The notes: generated from the sequence alone by a model not told the origin. A stretch of 64,000 nucleotides of DNA from Pseudomonas kermanshahensis (GCF_014269205.2 NZ_JABWRY020000001.1:2480001-2544000), one strand, 5' to 3'; counted from the stretch's first letter, positions 26,442-35,437 are shown. Made by a program: numbers and translations.

Positions 26442-27251
26442 ATGCAATACTGGCCCTTGCGCCCCGGCAGTGGTGAGCACAGCCTCAACATTGCTCACAC
26501 CGCCAACCTGTTTGCCAGGGTTGGCCAGAACCGCAGCCGTTTCCTCGCAGCAGATTTGCTGCAAGTGATCGGCACAGGCGTGCCATTGGCCCAATGCACG
26601 ATCTTTGCTTATCCGAAGCGGCGCAATGCCGAGGTGTTCTCCTTTGCGGACCGGGCGCGAGAGGTCTCGCTGCCCGTGATTTCCAACAAGTATGTACAGC
26701 GCTTCTTTGGCCTGGACGGCAATCAGCTCGCTATGAGCCAAAACAGCTGCCTCGCCAACACCCTTGTGCAGCGCCAGTCCATCGATGACATCACGCACCC
26801 GGAGTACCGGCGCATTTGCTACGAGCAGCCACAGATTTCTGAACGCGTTGCCTTGCTGACGCTGTGCGAAAGCAACAGGTGGTTGTCGGTTAACTTCTAC
26901 CGTGGCCGCGAGCATGGGCGGTTCTCTCAGCAGGAGATTCACTACTTGGAAGCCCTGGCGCCGCTGCTTATTCAGGCTGTACGCCTGCACTATCACGCCC
27001 ACCTGCAAGCCAGCGAGATGCCGTTGTTGATGGCCGAGCGGGTGATGAAGCAGCAGCCTGTGGCGCTGACCTTGCGTGAGCAGGATCTGCTACGCCTGAT
27101 GCTCAGCGGCCTTGCGGTGGAAGAGATTGCAGAGCAACTGGGCGTTCGGCCTGTCAGCGCGGCCACCTATGTGAAGCGACTTTACCGTAAACTGGGTATC
27201 AATGGGTTGCGCGAGCTGTTCGGGTTGGCCACGCAAGCTCAGTGGGTTTGA
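26442..27251 (+). CDS. LuxR-family transcriptional regulator
   Basis: This 269-residue protein has an N-terminal sensory region without a recognisable acyl-homoserine-lactone pocket and a C-terminal LuxR helix-turn-helix (LTLREQDLLRLMLSGLAVEEIAEQLGVRPVSAATYVKRLYRKLGINGLRELFG). It follows the ACS transporter by 67 bp. An 8-bp inverted repeat (GTGTCAGG 26386-26393, CCTGACAC 26418-26425) lies in that gap and may be its own operator. It probably regulates the monooxygenase operon, although a catabolic role for this LuxR subgroup is inferred only from context. Confidence 0.82.
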   Translation: MQYWPLRPGSGEHSLNIAHTANLFARVGQNRSRFLAADLLQVIGTGVPLAQCTIFAYPKRRNAEVFSFADRAREVSLPVISNKYVQRFFGLDGNQLAMSQNSCLANTLVQRQSIDDITHPEYRRICYEQPQISERVALLTLCESNRWLSVNFYRGREHGRFSQQEIHYLEALAPLLIQAVRLHYHAHLQASEMPLLMAERVMKQQPVALTLREQDLLRLMLSGLAVEEIAEQLGVRPVSAATYVKRLYRKLGINGLRELFGLATQAQWV

Positions 27252-27286
27252 ACTGTGCGGATCGATGATCCCATGAGGGCTCTATC

Positions 27287-27709
27287 ATGCGCCGATTGAT
27301 GATGTTGCTCGCCATCACAGCAATCGCAGGTTGCCAGGCGCCCATGCCGGCCGCCAACCCGCAGATGGCCTGGGTCGATTTCTCAGTGCCGTTCCCCAAC
27401 GACAGGGTGCTGATGGCCGAACGTCTCGACAATCAGCGCCTGCGCGACGGTCGCTTTTTCCAGGTCAGCCCTGGCAGTCATGAGCTGATTGTCCGTTTCG
27501 ACTTCGAGGCCAGCGGTGGCTCAGGCATGAGCATGATGGGGGGCAGCACCGTTCGCGAATGCTACCTGACCCTCAACTACCCGCACTTCAAGGCGGGCCA
27601 GCGCTACGTGCTGGAGGCGCGCTCGATGGCCTTGACGCCGGAGGCGCGGTTATACGATGCCCAAGGGCAGAAGGTTGCAGAGGTGAGCGAGTTCTATTGT
27701 CTTATGTGA
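27287..27709 (+). CDS. PA0061/PA0062-family lipoprotein
   Basis: This 140-residue protein begins with a lipoprotein signal peptide: a short basic start, a hydrophobic stretch and a lipobox ending IAGC at about residue 16. The mature part has PNDRVLMAERLDNQRLRDGRFFQVSPGSHELIVRFDFE and GQRYVLEA, matching my memory of the Pseudomonas PA0061/PA0062 lipoproteins of unknown function. GAGGG seven bases before the ATG supports the start. The next gene may overlap its stop codon. Confidence 0.82.
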   Translation: MRRLMMLLAITAIAGCQAPMPAANPQMAWVDFSVPFPNDRVLMAERLDNQRLRDGRFFQVSPGSHELIVRFDFEASGGSGMSMMGGSTVRECYLTLNYPHFKAGQRYVLEARSMALTPEARLYDAQGQKVAEVSEFYCLM

Positions 27710-27723
27710 GTGATACCGGCCGT

Positions 27724-28341
27724 ATGAATCGTCCGCTGTTCGTTTCTCTGGATGGGCCCAAAGGCACCGGCAAGACCACCTTGCTGGAGGCCATTACAAA
27801 AGTATTGAGGGCAGGCAACATCAAGGTAATCCGGCTTTGCGAGCGCAATAACGACCCCAACAGGGGTGAAACCATGGCCTTGGTCAACCAACTTGCCAGA
27901 AACCCTTGCCGGGAACTGGAGTTAGGGGTTTGTGAGCGCTTGGCCGATAGCCGAAGCTGGATCTCACAGCATGTGCTGCCCAAGCAGCCACCTGGCAGCA
28001 TCATCCTGATCGATCGCTGGTACCCCTCCGATGCCGCGTTTCGGCGGACAGTGCCGTTTGCGGAGATTCTGCGGTTGAACATCGAGCGAAACGTGCGCGT
28101 GCCAGACCTGCATGTCGGCGTGGTCACCGACCCTGAGGTTTCATGGGCGAGGGCCGCGGCGCGCTCGCGTGGGTTGGGGAGCACGGTGATGTTCAACCTG
28201 GGGGAACAGGTGGCCAGTACCGAGGCATTCGAGCGGGCGGTGGCGGAGCAGGGGTGGGTGTTGTGCCGGAATGAAGGGACGGTGGAAGAGGCGACGATGC
28301 AGGTGGTTTCGCAGATTTACAGGGTGTTGGGATGCCAGTAA
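27724..28341 (+). CDS. thymidylate-kinase-like P-loop kinase
   Basis: This 205-residue protein starts MNRPLFVSLDGPKGTGKTTLLEAI; the P-loop is residues 11-19 (GPKGTGKTT). LIDRWYPSDAAFRR corresponds to the DR(Y/W) motif of dTMP kinases, and AAARSRG may be the lid. The lid and nucleotide-specificity regions diverge from housekeeping Tmk, so it may phosphorylate another nucleotide or be a Pseudomonas-specific relative. An in-frame GTG at 27706 would overlap the lipoprotein stop and is an alternative start, since no strong ribosome binding site precedes 27724. Confidence 0.72.
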   Translation: MNRPLFVSLDGPKGTGKTTLLEAITKVLRAGNIKVIRLCERNNDPNRGETMALVNQLARNPCRELELGVCERLADSRSWISQHVLPKQPPGSIILIDRWYPSDAAFRRTVPFAEILRLNIERNVRVPDLHVGVVTDPEVSWARAAARSRGLGSTVMFNLGEQVASTEAFERAVAEQGWVLCRNEGTVEEATMQVVSQIYRVLGCQ

Positions 28342-28660
28342 ACGCTGCTTGATCCACGTGGCGCGTGAAGAGATTCATGGTGGAGTACAAATGTACTTCC
28401 AGCTGCCGATTTCGAACCTAGATGACAGTATCAAAGGCCAGGGTGCTACCCGGCCGGGTACGGTCTATGCTCGAACCGTGAATCATGCATTGCCCTTCTA
28501 CAGCCTGGCTGTTCGTCCTGGCTGATTACACTGTTCGCATCGCCACACATGGAGTACCCGGGATGGGCTGCATGTTGATCGCTCGTGCTGCTCTGAAGCC
28601 AGGTGGCCTATGGCGTGTGCTTATTGCTACAGCGCCTTCAGGCGGCAGAGGGCCGCAGCC
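28342..28660. other. intergenic region upstream of the HD-GYP gene
   Basis: This 319-bp stretch has no credible gene. It contains the 14-bp palindrome at 28384-28397 described separately and another perfect 14-bp palindrome, TACCCGGCCGGGTA, at 28447-28460. Both could act in control of the HD-GYP gene that follows. Confidence 0.5.
28384..28397. promoter_or_regulatory. palindrome AGTAC-AAAT-GTACT, copy 1
   Basis: This perfect operator-like dyad lies about 260 bp upstream of the HD-GYP protein start. The same 14 bases, with flanking TGG, recur at 39224-39237 upstream of a hybrid histidine kinase. The form resembles the AGTAC-N4-GTGCT box that I recall for P. putida LexA2, with one base changed. 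Confidence 0.45.
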
Positions 28661-31510
28661 ATGAGCAATCCAGGGCGCGGCTATTCCTTGCAATGGCTGG
28701 TGGCGTTGGCCATTGTGCTGGGCATGTCGCTGCTGGGCGCGGGGCTTGCCTGGCAGGGCTATCGTGGTGTCCAGCAGACGCTGGTGGCTGCCGCCGGCGA
28801 CACTGCCCGGCAGTTCGGCAATACCATCGATGAACGCGCCCGTCGCATGGTTGACCCCGTGCAAAGCAGCATCCGCCTGCTGGCCTTCAACCCGACGGCC
28901 AGCACCCTCGCGCAGCGCCTGGAGCGGTTGCCGCAACTGGTCGAAAGCCTCAACGCCAACAAGATGCTGAGCGCCGCTTATATGGGCTACCCCAATGGCG
29001 AGTTCTTGCTGGTGCGCAGGCTCAAGGACCCGCAACTGCTCCAGCGTTACGCCGCACCTGAAGGAACCGCGTTTCTGGTGCAGAGCGTCAGCAAGGGCGA
29101 CGACGGCACGCTGCTGGGGGAGTGGCGGTTCTACGACCCGGCGCTGGCGCTACTCAAGTCCGAGGCCAAGCCGAACTACCGCTATGATCCCCGCGTACGC
29201 CCCTGGTTCGTCGAAGCATCCGGGCAATCCACCACTGTCTTTACCCACCCCTACGTGTTCTTCACCACCCGCGAGATCGGCATGACCATGGCCCAGCGCA
29301 GCGTCGACGGCGGCTCGGTGGTCGGCATGGACGTCTCGGTCGACGACCTGGCCAGCGAAACCCGCGACATGCGCATGACCGCAGGCACCGAGATCGCCGT
29401 GGTAGACGGGAAGGGCAGTGTGGTGGCGTACCCGGACCTGGCGCGGGTCATCGTGCATGAAGGGGAGGCCGTGCGCCTGTCCCGTATCACCGAGCTGGGC
29501 ATCCCGAGCCTGGCACAGCTCTACGCGCGCTTGCCCCAGGGCAGCCAGCCTGAAGCGTTCCAGGTGGACGGTGAAACCTGGTACGGCATGCTCGAGCAAC
29601 TGACGACCCTGGCCGGGCAAGACTTGCAGGTGCTGATTGCCGTGCCGGCCCACGAACTGCTGGCCGACGCACGCAAGGTGCTGGTCGAGCAGCTGCTCTG
29701 GGCCGCAGTGCTGATGGGCGTGTTGCTGCCGCTCGGCGGCTTGCTGGGCCGGCGAATCGGCCGCCCGCTGCGCCTTCTGGCCGATCAGGTGCGTGGCCTG
29801 GCCAGCTTCGATTTCAGCCGTGAGGTGGGGGTTGAGTCGCAGGTGACCGAGGTGCGTGAGTTGAGCCGGGTGCTTGGTCGCATGTCCGGGACTATCCGCA
29901 ACTTCCAGGCGATCACCCTGACGCTCAGCCGTGAAAGCCAGTTGGAACACATGCTCGACGGGGTGCTCACCCCACTGGTGGATGCTGCCGGGGCCAGCGC
30001 TGGCGCGGTGTACCTGTTCGATGCCGAGCGCGACGTGTTGCGCCTGGCCGCCGCCTGCCGAGGCGAGGGCTACCCAGAGGCGTTGCCGATTGGCGAGCAC
30101 GCCCCTGATAAGCTGGCGAACGCCGTGACACAGGCCCTGGCATTACAGGGCCGCGGTCACGCGGTGGTGCTCAATGATCGTGGTCATGCGTTGCTCGGCA
30201 TCCTGGTGCTGCAGCTGGCAAGTGAGCAGGCGCTTGATGGAATGGGCGAACCGTTCCGACGCTTTGTCGAGGAACTGTCCGGCGCTGCTGCCGTGGCAAT
30301 CGAGACCCGCCAGCTGGTCGAGGACCAGCAGCGCCTGCTCGATGCCATGATCAAGCTGCTGGCCGATGCCATCGATGCCAAGAGTGCCTACACCGGAGGC
30401 CACTGCGAACGCGTGCCGCAACTGGCGCAGATGCTGTTGGACAAGGCCGTGGCGGCCGACAGCGGCCCCTACGCCGGTTTCACCATGAGCGAGGCCGAGC
30501 GTTATGAGTTTCGGGTAGCGGCCTGGTTGCATGATTGCGGCAAAGTCACCAGCCCCGAATATGTGGTGGACAAGGCTACCAAGCTGGAGACCCTGTACAA
30601 CCGCATCCATGAGGTGCGCATGCGCTTCGAGGTGCTCTGGCGCGACGCCGAGCTGGTGTACTGGCAAGGCGTGGCCAGCGGCGCGGATCGGCAGGTGCTG
30701 CAATGTACGCTTGATCAGAGCAAGGTTGAACTGCAGGAGGCGTTCGCCTTCGTCGCCAAGGCCAATATTGGCGGCGAGTGCATGCAGGACGAAGACGTCG
30801 AGCGTTTGCGCCGCATCGGCGAGCGGCGCTGGCAGCGCCATTTTGACAACCGCCTGGGCATCTCCCGCGACGAAGAGGCGCGCTTTGCCGGTGCGCCGCC
30901 TGTGCAACTGCCGGTGGACGAACCGCTACTGGCCGACCGCAGCGAACACCGGGTGCCCTGGGGGCCGCGCAAACCACCGGTAGCCAAAGGCGACCCGCGC
31001 AATGTCTGGGGTTTCGACATGCGCCTGCCGGCCAATGCCAGCGACCATGGCGAGTTGTACAACCTGTCGATCCGCCGCGGCACGCTGAACGACGAGGAGC
31101 GCTTCAAGATCAACGAACACATCGTACAGACCATCATCATGCTCAGTTCGCTGCCGTTTCCGCGCCAGATGCGGCGTGTGCCCGATATCGCCGGCAACCA
31201 TCATGAAAAAATGGACGGCACTGGCTACCCGCGGCGGTTGGGCAAGGCAGACCTGGGTATCGCCGAACGGGTGATGGCGATCGCCGATATCTTCGAGGCA
31301 CTGACGGCGGCGGATCGGCCGTACAAGGCGCCGAAGACCCTGTCCGAATCGGTGAAGATTCTGGTGTTCATGGCACGGGACAACCATGTGGATGGTGAAC
31401 TGCTGAGCTTGTTCCTGAGCAGTGGCGTGTATCGGGAATATGGCGAGCGGTTCTTGCGGGCCGAGCAGATGGATGAGGTGGATGTGGGGTATTGGTTACA
31501 GCAGATCTAG
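28661..31510 (+). CDS. Cache-HAMP-GAF-HD-GYP signalling protein (probable c-di-GMP phosphodiesterase)
   Basis: This is a 949-residue membrane sensor. The start MSNPGRGYSLQWL has AGAGGG 9 bases upstream; the ORF start at 28610 is upstream of it. Domain order: a transmembrane helix (about 10-32), a periplasmic double-Cache region with PNYRYDPRVRPWFVEA, a second helix (about 342-365), HAMP, a GAF domain (about 425-560) and HD-GYP. The HD motif is HDCGK (His624-Asp625) and the GYP motif HHEKMDGTGYP is at 847-857, so hydrolysis of cyclic-di-GMP is expected. The two motifs are separated by about 220 residues rather than the usual 60-odd, because an extra segment rich in charged residues is inserted. 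Confidence 0.9.
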   Translation: MSNPGRGYSLQWLVALAIVLGMSLLGAGLAWQGYRGVQQTLVAAAGDTARQFGNTIDERARRMVDPVQSSIRLLAFNPTASTLAQRLERLPQLVESLNANKMLSAAYMGYPNGEFLLVRRLKDPQLLQRYAAPEGTAFLVQSVSKGDDGTLLGEWRFYDPALALLKSEAKPNYRYDPRVRPWFVEASGQSTTVFTHPYVFFTTREIGMTMAQRSVDGGSVVGMDVSVDDLASETRDMRMTAGTEIAVVDGKGSVVAYPDLARVIVHEGEAVRLSRITELGIPSLAQLYARLPQGSQPEAFQVDGETWYGMLEQLTTLAGQDLQVLIAVPAHELLADARKVLVEQLLWAAVLMGVLLPLGGLLGRRIGRPLRLLADQVRGLASFDFSREVGVESQVTEVRELSRVLGRMSGTIRNFQAITLTLSRESQLEHMLDGVLTPLVDAAGASAGAVYLFDAERDVLRLAAACRGEGYPEALPIGEHAPDKLANAVTQALALQGRGHAVVLNDRGHALLGILVLQLASEQALDGMGEPFRRFVEELSGAAAVAIETRQLVEDQQRLLDAMIKLLADAIDAKSAYTGGHCERVPQLAQMLLDKAVAADSGPYAGFTMSEAERYEFRVAAWLHDCGKVTSPEYVVDKATKLETLYNRIHEVRMRFEVLWRDAELVYWQGVASGADRQVLQCTLDQSKVELQEAFAFVAKANIGGECMQDEDVERLRRIGERRWQRHFDNRLGISRDEEARFAGAPPVQLPVDEPLLADRSEHRVPWGPRKPPVAKGDPRNVWGFDMRLPANASDHGELYNLSIRRGTLNDEERFKINEHIVQTIIMLSSLPFPRQMRRVPDIAGNHHEKMDGTGYPRRLGKADLGIAERVMAIADIFEALTAADRPYKAPKTLSESVKILVFMARDNHVDGELLSLFLSSGVYREYGERFLRAEQMDEVDVGYWLQQI

Positions 31511-31619
31511 GGGAGCCATAGCTCGAAATTGCGAACGCGCACTGTAGAATCCGCCTTGGCGGCGATGCGACCGTTTCAGGTCCATTCGCCGGCAGGCGGA
31601 TACCTACGCTTTGCGCGGA

Positions 31620-32261
31620 TTACTTGATCAGCGGTACGCCACTGAGCTTCTGCAACGCGTCGAAGTCGATGTCGGCACAGATCTCGACCACTTTCAGCCC
31701 GTCGGACGTCACGTCCAGCACGGCCAGGTCGGTGTAGATGCGGCTGACGCACCCAATGCCAGTCAGCGGATAAGTGCACTCGGGCACGATCTTGCTTTCG
31801 CCGGACTTGGTCAGGTGGTCCATCATCACGAACACCTGGCGGGCGCCGGTGGCCAGGTCCATCGCGCCGCCTACGGCCGGGATCGAGCCTTCGGCGCCGG
31901 TGTGCCAGTTGGCCAGGTCACCTTTGGCCGACACTTGGAAGGCGCCCAGTACGGCGATGTCCAGGTGGCCGCCACGCATCATCGAGAAGGAGTCGGCGTG
32001 GTGGAAGAAGGCACCCCCGGTGAGCAGGGTCACGTGCTGCTTGCCGGCGTTGATCAGGTCATCGTCTTCTTCGCCCGGCGCGGGGCTTGGGCCCATGCCC
32101 AGCAGGCCGTTCTCGCTGTGCAGGAACACTTCCTTGTCGCCCAGGTAGTTGGCCACCATGGTCGGTGCGCCGATGCCCAGGTTGACGTAGGCGCCTTCCT
32201 GAATGTCTGCGGCCACGCGCTGGGCCATCTCGGTGCGGGAGAGCTTTTTGGTGATGGTCAT
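31620..32261 (-). CDS. pcaJ: 3-oxoadipate CoA-transferase subunit B
   Basis: This is the 213-residue beta subunit of succinyl-CoA:3-oxoadipate CoA-transferase, the step that activates 3-oxoadipate in protocatechuate/catechol degradation. The catalytic glutamate is in FLHSENGLLGMGP, and NLGIGAPTMVANYL and GGHLDIAVLGAFQVS are family signatures. Length and sequence match P. putida PcaJ as I know it. It follows pcaI by 8 bases with GAGG before its ATG. It can also act on related 3-oxo acids; acetoacetate use is possible but not shown. Confidence 0.93.
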   Translation of the reverse strand: MTITKKLSRTEMAQRVAADIQEGAYVNLGIGAPTMVANYLGDKEVFLHSENGLLGMGPSPAPGEEDDDLINAGKQHVTLLTGGAFFHHADSFSMMRGGHLDIAVLGAFQVSAKGDLANWHTGAEGSIPAVGGAMDLATGARQVFVMMDHLTKSGESKIVPECTYPLTGIGCVSRIYTDLAVLDVTSDGLKVVEICADIDFDALQKLSGVPLIK

Positions 32262-32269
32262 GGCAGGCC

Positions 32270-32965
32270 TCAGACAGCGTTGGCGATCGAAGAAGCGGCA
32301 GCGCCGGTGACGGCGACCACGCGCTGGACGAAGATACCCGGGGTGATGATGTGTTCCGGGTCCAGTTCACCGAGTTCGACAATCTGGTCGACCTGGGCAA
32401 TGGCGGTTTTGGCGGCCATGGCCATGATCGGGCCGAAGTTGCGAGCGGCCTTGCGGTAAACCAGGTTGCCCCAACGGTCACCCTTGTGCGCCTTGATCAG
32501 CGCGAAGTCAGCGTGCAGCGGCATTTCCAGGACGTACTGGCGGCCGTCGATCTCACGGGTTTCTTTGCCTTCGGCCAGTAGGGTGCCGTAGCCGGTCGGC
32601 GAGAAGAACGCACCGATGCCCGAGCCCGCGGCGCGGATACGCTCGGCCAGGTTACCTTGTGGTACCACTTCGAGTTCGATCTTGCCGGCCCGGAACAGTT
32701 CGTCGAAGACATAGGAGTCGGACTGGCGCGGGAACGAGCAGACCACCTTGCGCACGCTGCCCGCCTTGAGCAGCGCGGCCAGACCGACCTCACCGTTGCC
32801 GGCGTTGTTGCTGATGATGGTCAGGTCGCGGGTACCGGTGGCGATCAGAGCATCAATCAGCTCAGACGGCATACCGGCAGTACCGAAGCCACCGACCATG
32901 ATGGTCGAACCGTCGGTGATGCCTTCCACCGCGCTGGCGATGGACTCAAACGTTTTATTGATCAA
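32270..32965 (-). CDS. pcaI: 3-oxoadipate CoA-transferase subunit A, TTG start
   Basis: This is the 231-residue alpha subunit, starting MINKTFESIASAVEGITDGS, closely similar to P. putida PcaI as I recall it. The initiation codon is TTG at 32965, with AGGAG 7 bases upstream, and no better ATG is available. MVGGFGTAGMPSELIDAL and the GAFFSPTGYGT segment bind CoA. The operon is pcaI-pcaJ only, as in P. putida, with a PcaR-type operator 152 bp upstream of the start, so induction by 3-oxoadipate through PcaR (encoded elsewhere) is expected. Confidence 0.94.
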   Translation of the reverse strand: MINKTFESIASAVEGITDGSTIMVGGFGTAGMPSELIDALIATGTRDLTIISNNAGNGEVGLAALLKAGSVRKVVCSFPRQSDSYVFDELFRAGKIELEVVPQGNLAERIRAAGSGIGAFFSPTGYGTLLAEGKETREIDGRQYVLEMPLHADFALIKAHKGDRWGNLVYRKAARNFGPIMAMAAKTAIAQVDQIVELGELDPEHIITPGIFVQRVVAVTGAAASSIANAV

Positions 32966-33116
32966 AGCGAGCTCCTGGTTTTTCCTGGAGTAGGGATTGT
33001 CGACCTGGCCGGCGCGCTTCGAAGCGACTGGGCCAGTCAGCGCCTAGGAAATGTTTGCTGACTGCCGATAGCGTGCCGCAAGATTGGGCACAAGTAGAGA
33101 GAGGGGAGCGGATTTT

Positions 33117-33131
33117 GTGCGATTATCGAAC
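33117..33131 (-). promoter_or_regulatory. PcaR operator upstream of pcaIJ
   Basis: Read on the minus strand this is GTTCGATAATCGCAC, which matches the 15-bp PcaR recognition sequence reported for the P. putida pcaIJ promoter as I remember it. CGATAAT within it can serve as the -10 element. A CCGCACA half-repeat lies just upstream on the same strand, suggesting a second half site near the -35. Confidence 0.8.
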
Positions 33132-33210
33132 TATTGTGCGGTGTGCGGGTATTGTTGATGGGCATCTCAGCCCAGGTTTTCTTTGAATCGTGCTGGCGTC
33201 ATTGCGCAAA

Positions 33211-34116
33211 TTACAGGTCGTTTTCTCTACCCGCGAGATACTCGAACAGCTTGGCCGCCTCAGGCGATAGCTGGGTCTCACCTGCAACCCCTACATACAG
33301 CGTTCGCATGGCCCAGTCATCGGTGAGCCTGATGGCTTGGATCTGCGTCCCTAGCAGCTCTTTCCTCACTGATGCCAGTGGCAGAACGCCCACGCCAAGG
33401 CCGGCCTCGATCATCCTGCAGATCCCATCGAAGCTGCTGACCTGAATGCGAACCTTCAGCATCTTTCCGTTCGCTACTGCTGCGTCAGTCAAGCGCCGCA
33501 GCAGGGAACTGCCTTGGTTGAGTGCCACGAAATCGTAGTCTAGCGCGTCCGCCAGCGCTATCTCGCTCGATGCAGTCAGTGGGTGATCAGTGGGCACCAG
33601 CAGCACCAGTTGATCACGCCGGTAGACCCTCTTCAACAGCCCCTCAGACGCGACGTTGTCAGCAAAAATCCCGATGTCAGCTCGGCCATTGAAAACAGCG
33701 TCCACAATGTCGTCGCTGAGCGCTTCGTCCATCCCTATGCGGACATGCGGGTTATCGGCAAGGTAGCACGCCAGATCCTGGGGTAGAAATTGCACGACAG
33801 CAGACGTGTTGGCGGTCAGTCGAACGTGACCCCGCACCCCCATGGCAAAGTCATTTGCATCGCAGGCCATACGGTTGACGCTCTCGAGTATATGCCGAGC
33901 GTGATCAGCGATGCCTCGACCCGCTGCAGTCAATTCCACCCCGCGTGGCAAACGGACGAACAGTGCGCAGTCGGTAATTCGCTCTAGCTCAGACAGGCGC
34001 TTGCTTGCGGTAGAGAGCGTCATGTTTGCGCGATGGGCCGCTTGGGTCAGATTGAGCGTTTCTGCCGCGAAGACCAGGAGGCGTAGGGATACCAAATCAA
34101 CATGTAGAAGGCTCAT
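33211..34116 (-). CDS. LysR-type transcriptional regulator
   Basis: This 301-residue regulator starts MSLLHVDLVSLRLLVFAAETL with TAGGAG 6 bases upstream of the ATG at 34116. The helix-turn-helix is NLTQAAHRANMTLSTASKRLSELERITD, and the effector domain follows from GHVRLTANTSAVVQFLP. It is divergent from the CaiB, lyase, VOC, dehydrogenase and DctA operon with 114 bp between, so it should control that operon. The AT-rich centre of the divergent region is the probable operator, though I found no clean T-N11-A site there. Confidence 0.87.
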   Translation of the reverse strand: MSLLHVDLVSLRLLVFAAETLNLTQAAHRANMTLSTASKRLSELERITDCALFVRLPRGVELTAAGRGIADHARHILESVNRMACDANDFAMGVRGHVRLTANTSAVVQFLPQDLACYLADNPHVRIGMDEALSDDIVDAVFNGRADIGIFADNVASEGLLKRVYRRDQLVLLVPTDHPLTASSEIALADALDYDFVALNQGSSLLRRLTDAAVANGKMLKVRIQVSSFDGICRMIEAGLGVGVLPLASVRKELLGTQIQAIRLTDDWAMRTLYVGVAGETQLSPEAAKLFEYLAGRENDL

Positions 34117-34230
34117 CAACGGCTCCTAGCCTTTCGATTTTGGAAAGGGTACTGGATAATTTCGCAATTTTCATCATGCACAATGAGAGGGATCATCCTG
34201 CCATAACAACCAACAAGAGCGGATGACGCC

Positions 34231-35421
34231 ATGACCCTCCCATTACAAGGCATCAAGGTCATCGAAATGGGGCAGCTGATTGCTGGCCCGTTTGCTGCCA
34301 AGATGCTCGCCGAGTTCGGTGCCGACGTTATCAAGATCGAGCCACCTGTGACCGGCGACCCTCTGCGCAAATGGCGCATGCTCCACAACGGAACGTCCGT
34401 ATGGTGGGCTTCTCAATCGCGTAACAAGCGCTCTATTACGCTGGATCTGCGTCAGGCTGAGGCCCATGATGTGGTCAAACGGCTGGTTGGAGACGCTGAT
34501 ATCCTCATCGAAAACTTCCGCCCCGGCACGCTTGAAAAGTGGGGCCTAGGGTGGGACGTCCTGCGCGAAATCAACCCACGCCTGGTCATGCTGCGTGTGT
34601 CTGGCTACGGGCAGAGCGGCCCTTACCGTGACTTACCGGGCTTTGGTGTCATTGGAGAGGCCATGGGGGGCTTACGCCATCTTTCTGGTGAGCCAGGGCG
34701 TACGCCTGTGCGGGTTGGGGTGTCGATCGGTGACTCTCTGTCTGCGCTTCATGGGGTGATTGGCGTTCTTCTGGCTTTGCGCCATAGAGAGCAGAACAAC
34801 GGCGAGGGGCAGCAGGTTGATGTCGCGCTGTACGAGTCTGTGTTCAACATGATGGAAAGCCTGATCCCTGAGTACTCGGTATTCGAGTCCATTCGCCAAC
34901 CGGCTGGCAGCAGCCTGCCTGGGATCGCACCCACAAACGCATACCGTTGCAAGGATGGAAAGTATGCGCTGATCGCTGGTAATGGGGACAGCATCTATCG
35001 CCGCCTGATGGAGAAGATTGATCGTCCCGATCTCGCCAATGATCCTGAGCTTGAGCAGAACGATGGCCGCGTTCGACACGTGGCCCGCATCGACGCTGCG
35101 ATCTCAACCTGGACGGCCGAGCGCTCGCTTGAAGAAGTCCTGGATGCGCTGAACGATGCGCGCATTCCTGCCGGCAAGATCTACGACGCCGCCGATATCG
35201 CAGCCGACCCCCATTACCAGGCTCGTGACATGTTGCTGGCGAGCACGCTGGACGATGGAACACCGGTCACCCTGCCAGGTATCGTGCCCAAGCTCCTTTC
35301 CACGCCAGGGCAATTGCGATCAAGGGCACCGACCCTCGGCGAGCACACCGACCACGTCTTGAATGCGTACGGCATCGATGCGCAAACCCGTGAACAGTGG
35401 CGCGCACGCGGCATTATTTGA
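34231..35421 (+). CDS. CaiB/BaiF family CoA-transferase lacking the usual catalytic aspartate
   Basis: This 396-residue class III CoA-transferase family member has the N-terminal PLQGIKVIEMGQLIAGPFAAKMLAEFGADVIKIEPP and LRVSGYGQSGPYRD signatures. Where the other CaiB protein in this window has the catalytic aspartate (KAYDLLIQSEGG), this one reads PGFGVIGEAMGG, with Gly139 in that position and Glu143 four residues later. I have seen this GFG...EAM pattern in a bacterial subgroup, so it is probably functional with altered chemistry. It is first in an operon with an HMG-CoA-lyase-type enzyme and likely attaches CoA to the acid that the lyase then cleaves. Confidence 0.85.
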   Translation: MTLPLQGIKVIEMGQLIAGPFAAKMLAEFGADVIKIEPPVTGDPLRKWRMLHNGTSVWWASQSRNKRSITLDLRQAEAHDVVKRLVGDADILIENFRPGTLEKWGLGWDVLREINPRLVMLRVSGYGQSGPYRDLPGFGVIGEAMGGLRHLSGEPGRTPVRVGVSIGDSLSALHGVIGVLLALRHREQNNGEGQQVDVALYESVFNMMESLIPEYSVFESIRQPAGSSLPGIAPTNAYRCKDGKYALIAGNGDSIYRRLMEKIDRPDLANDPELEQNDGRVRHVARIDAAISTWTAERSLEEVLDALNDARIPAGKIYDAADIAADPHYQARDMLLASTLDDGTPVTLPGIVPKLLSTPGQLRSRAPTLGEHTDHVLNAYGIDAQTREQWRARGII

Positions 35422-35437
35422 AGTACGGAGTAACCTG

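Noticed and set aside
31511..31619. Possible hairpin between the HD-GYP gene and pcaJ
   Set aside because: Only short CCGCC/GGCGG pairings with poor geometry; not strong enough to call a terminator.
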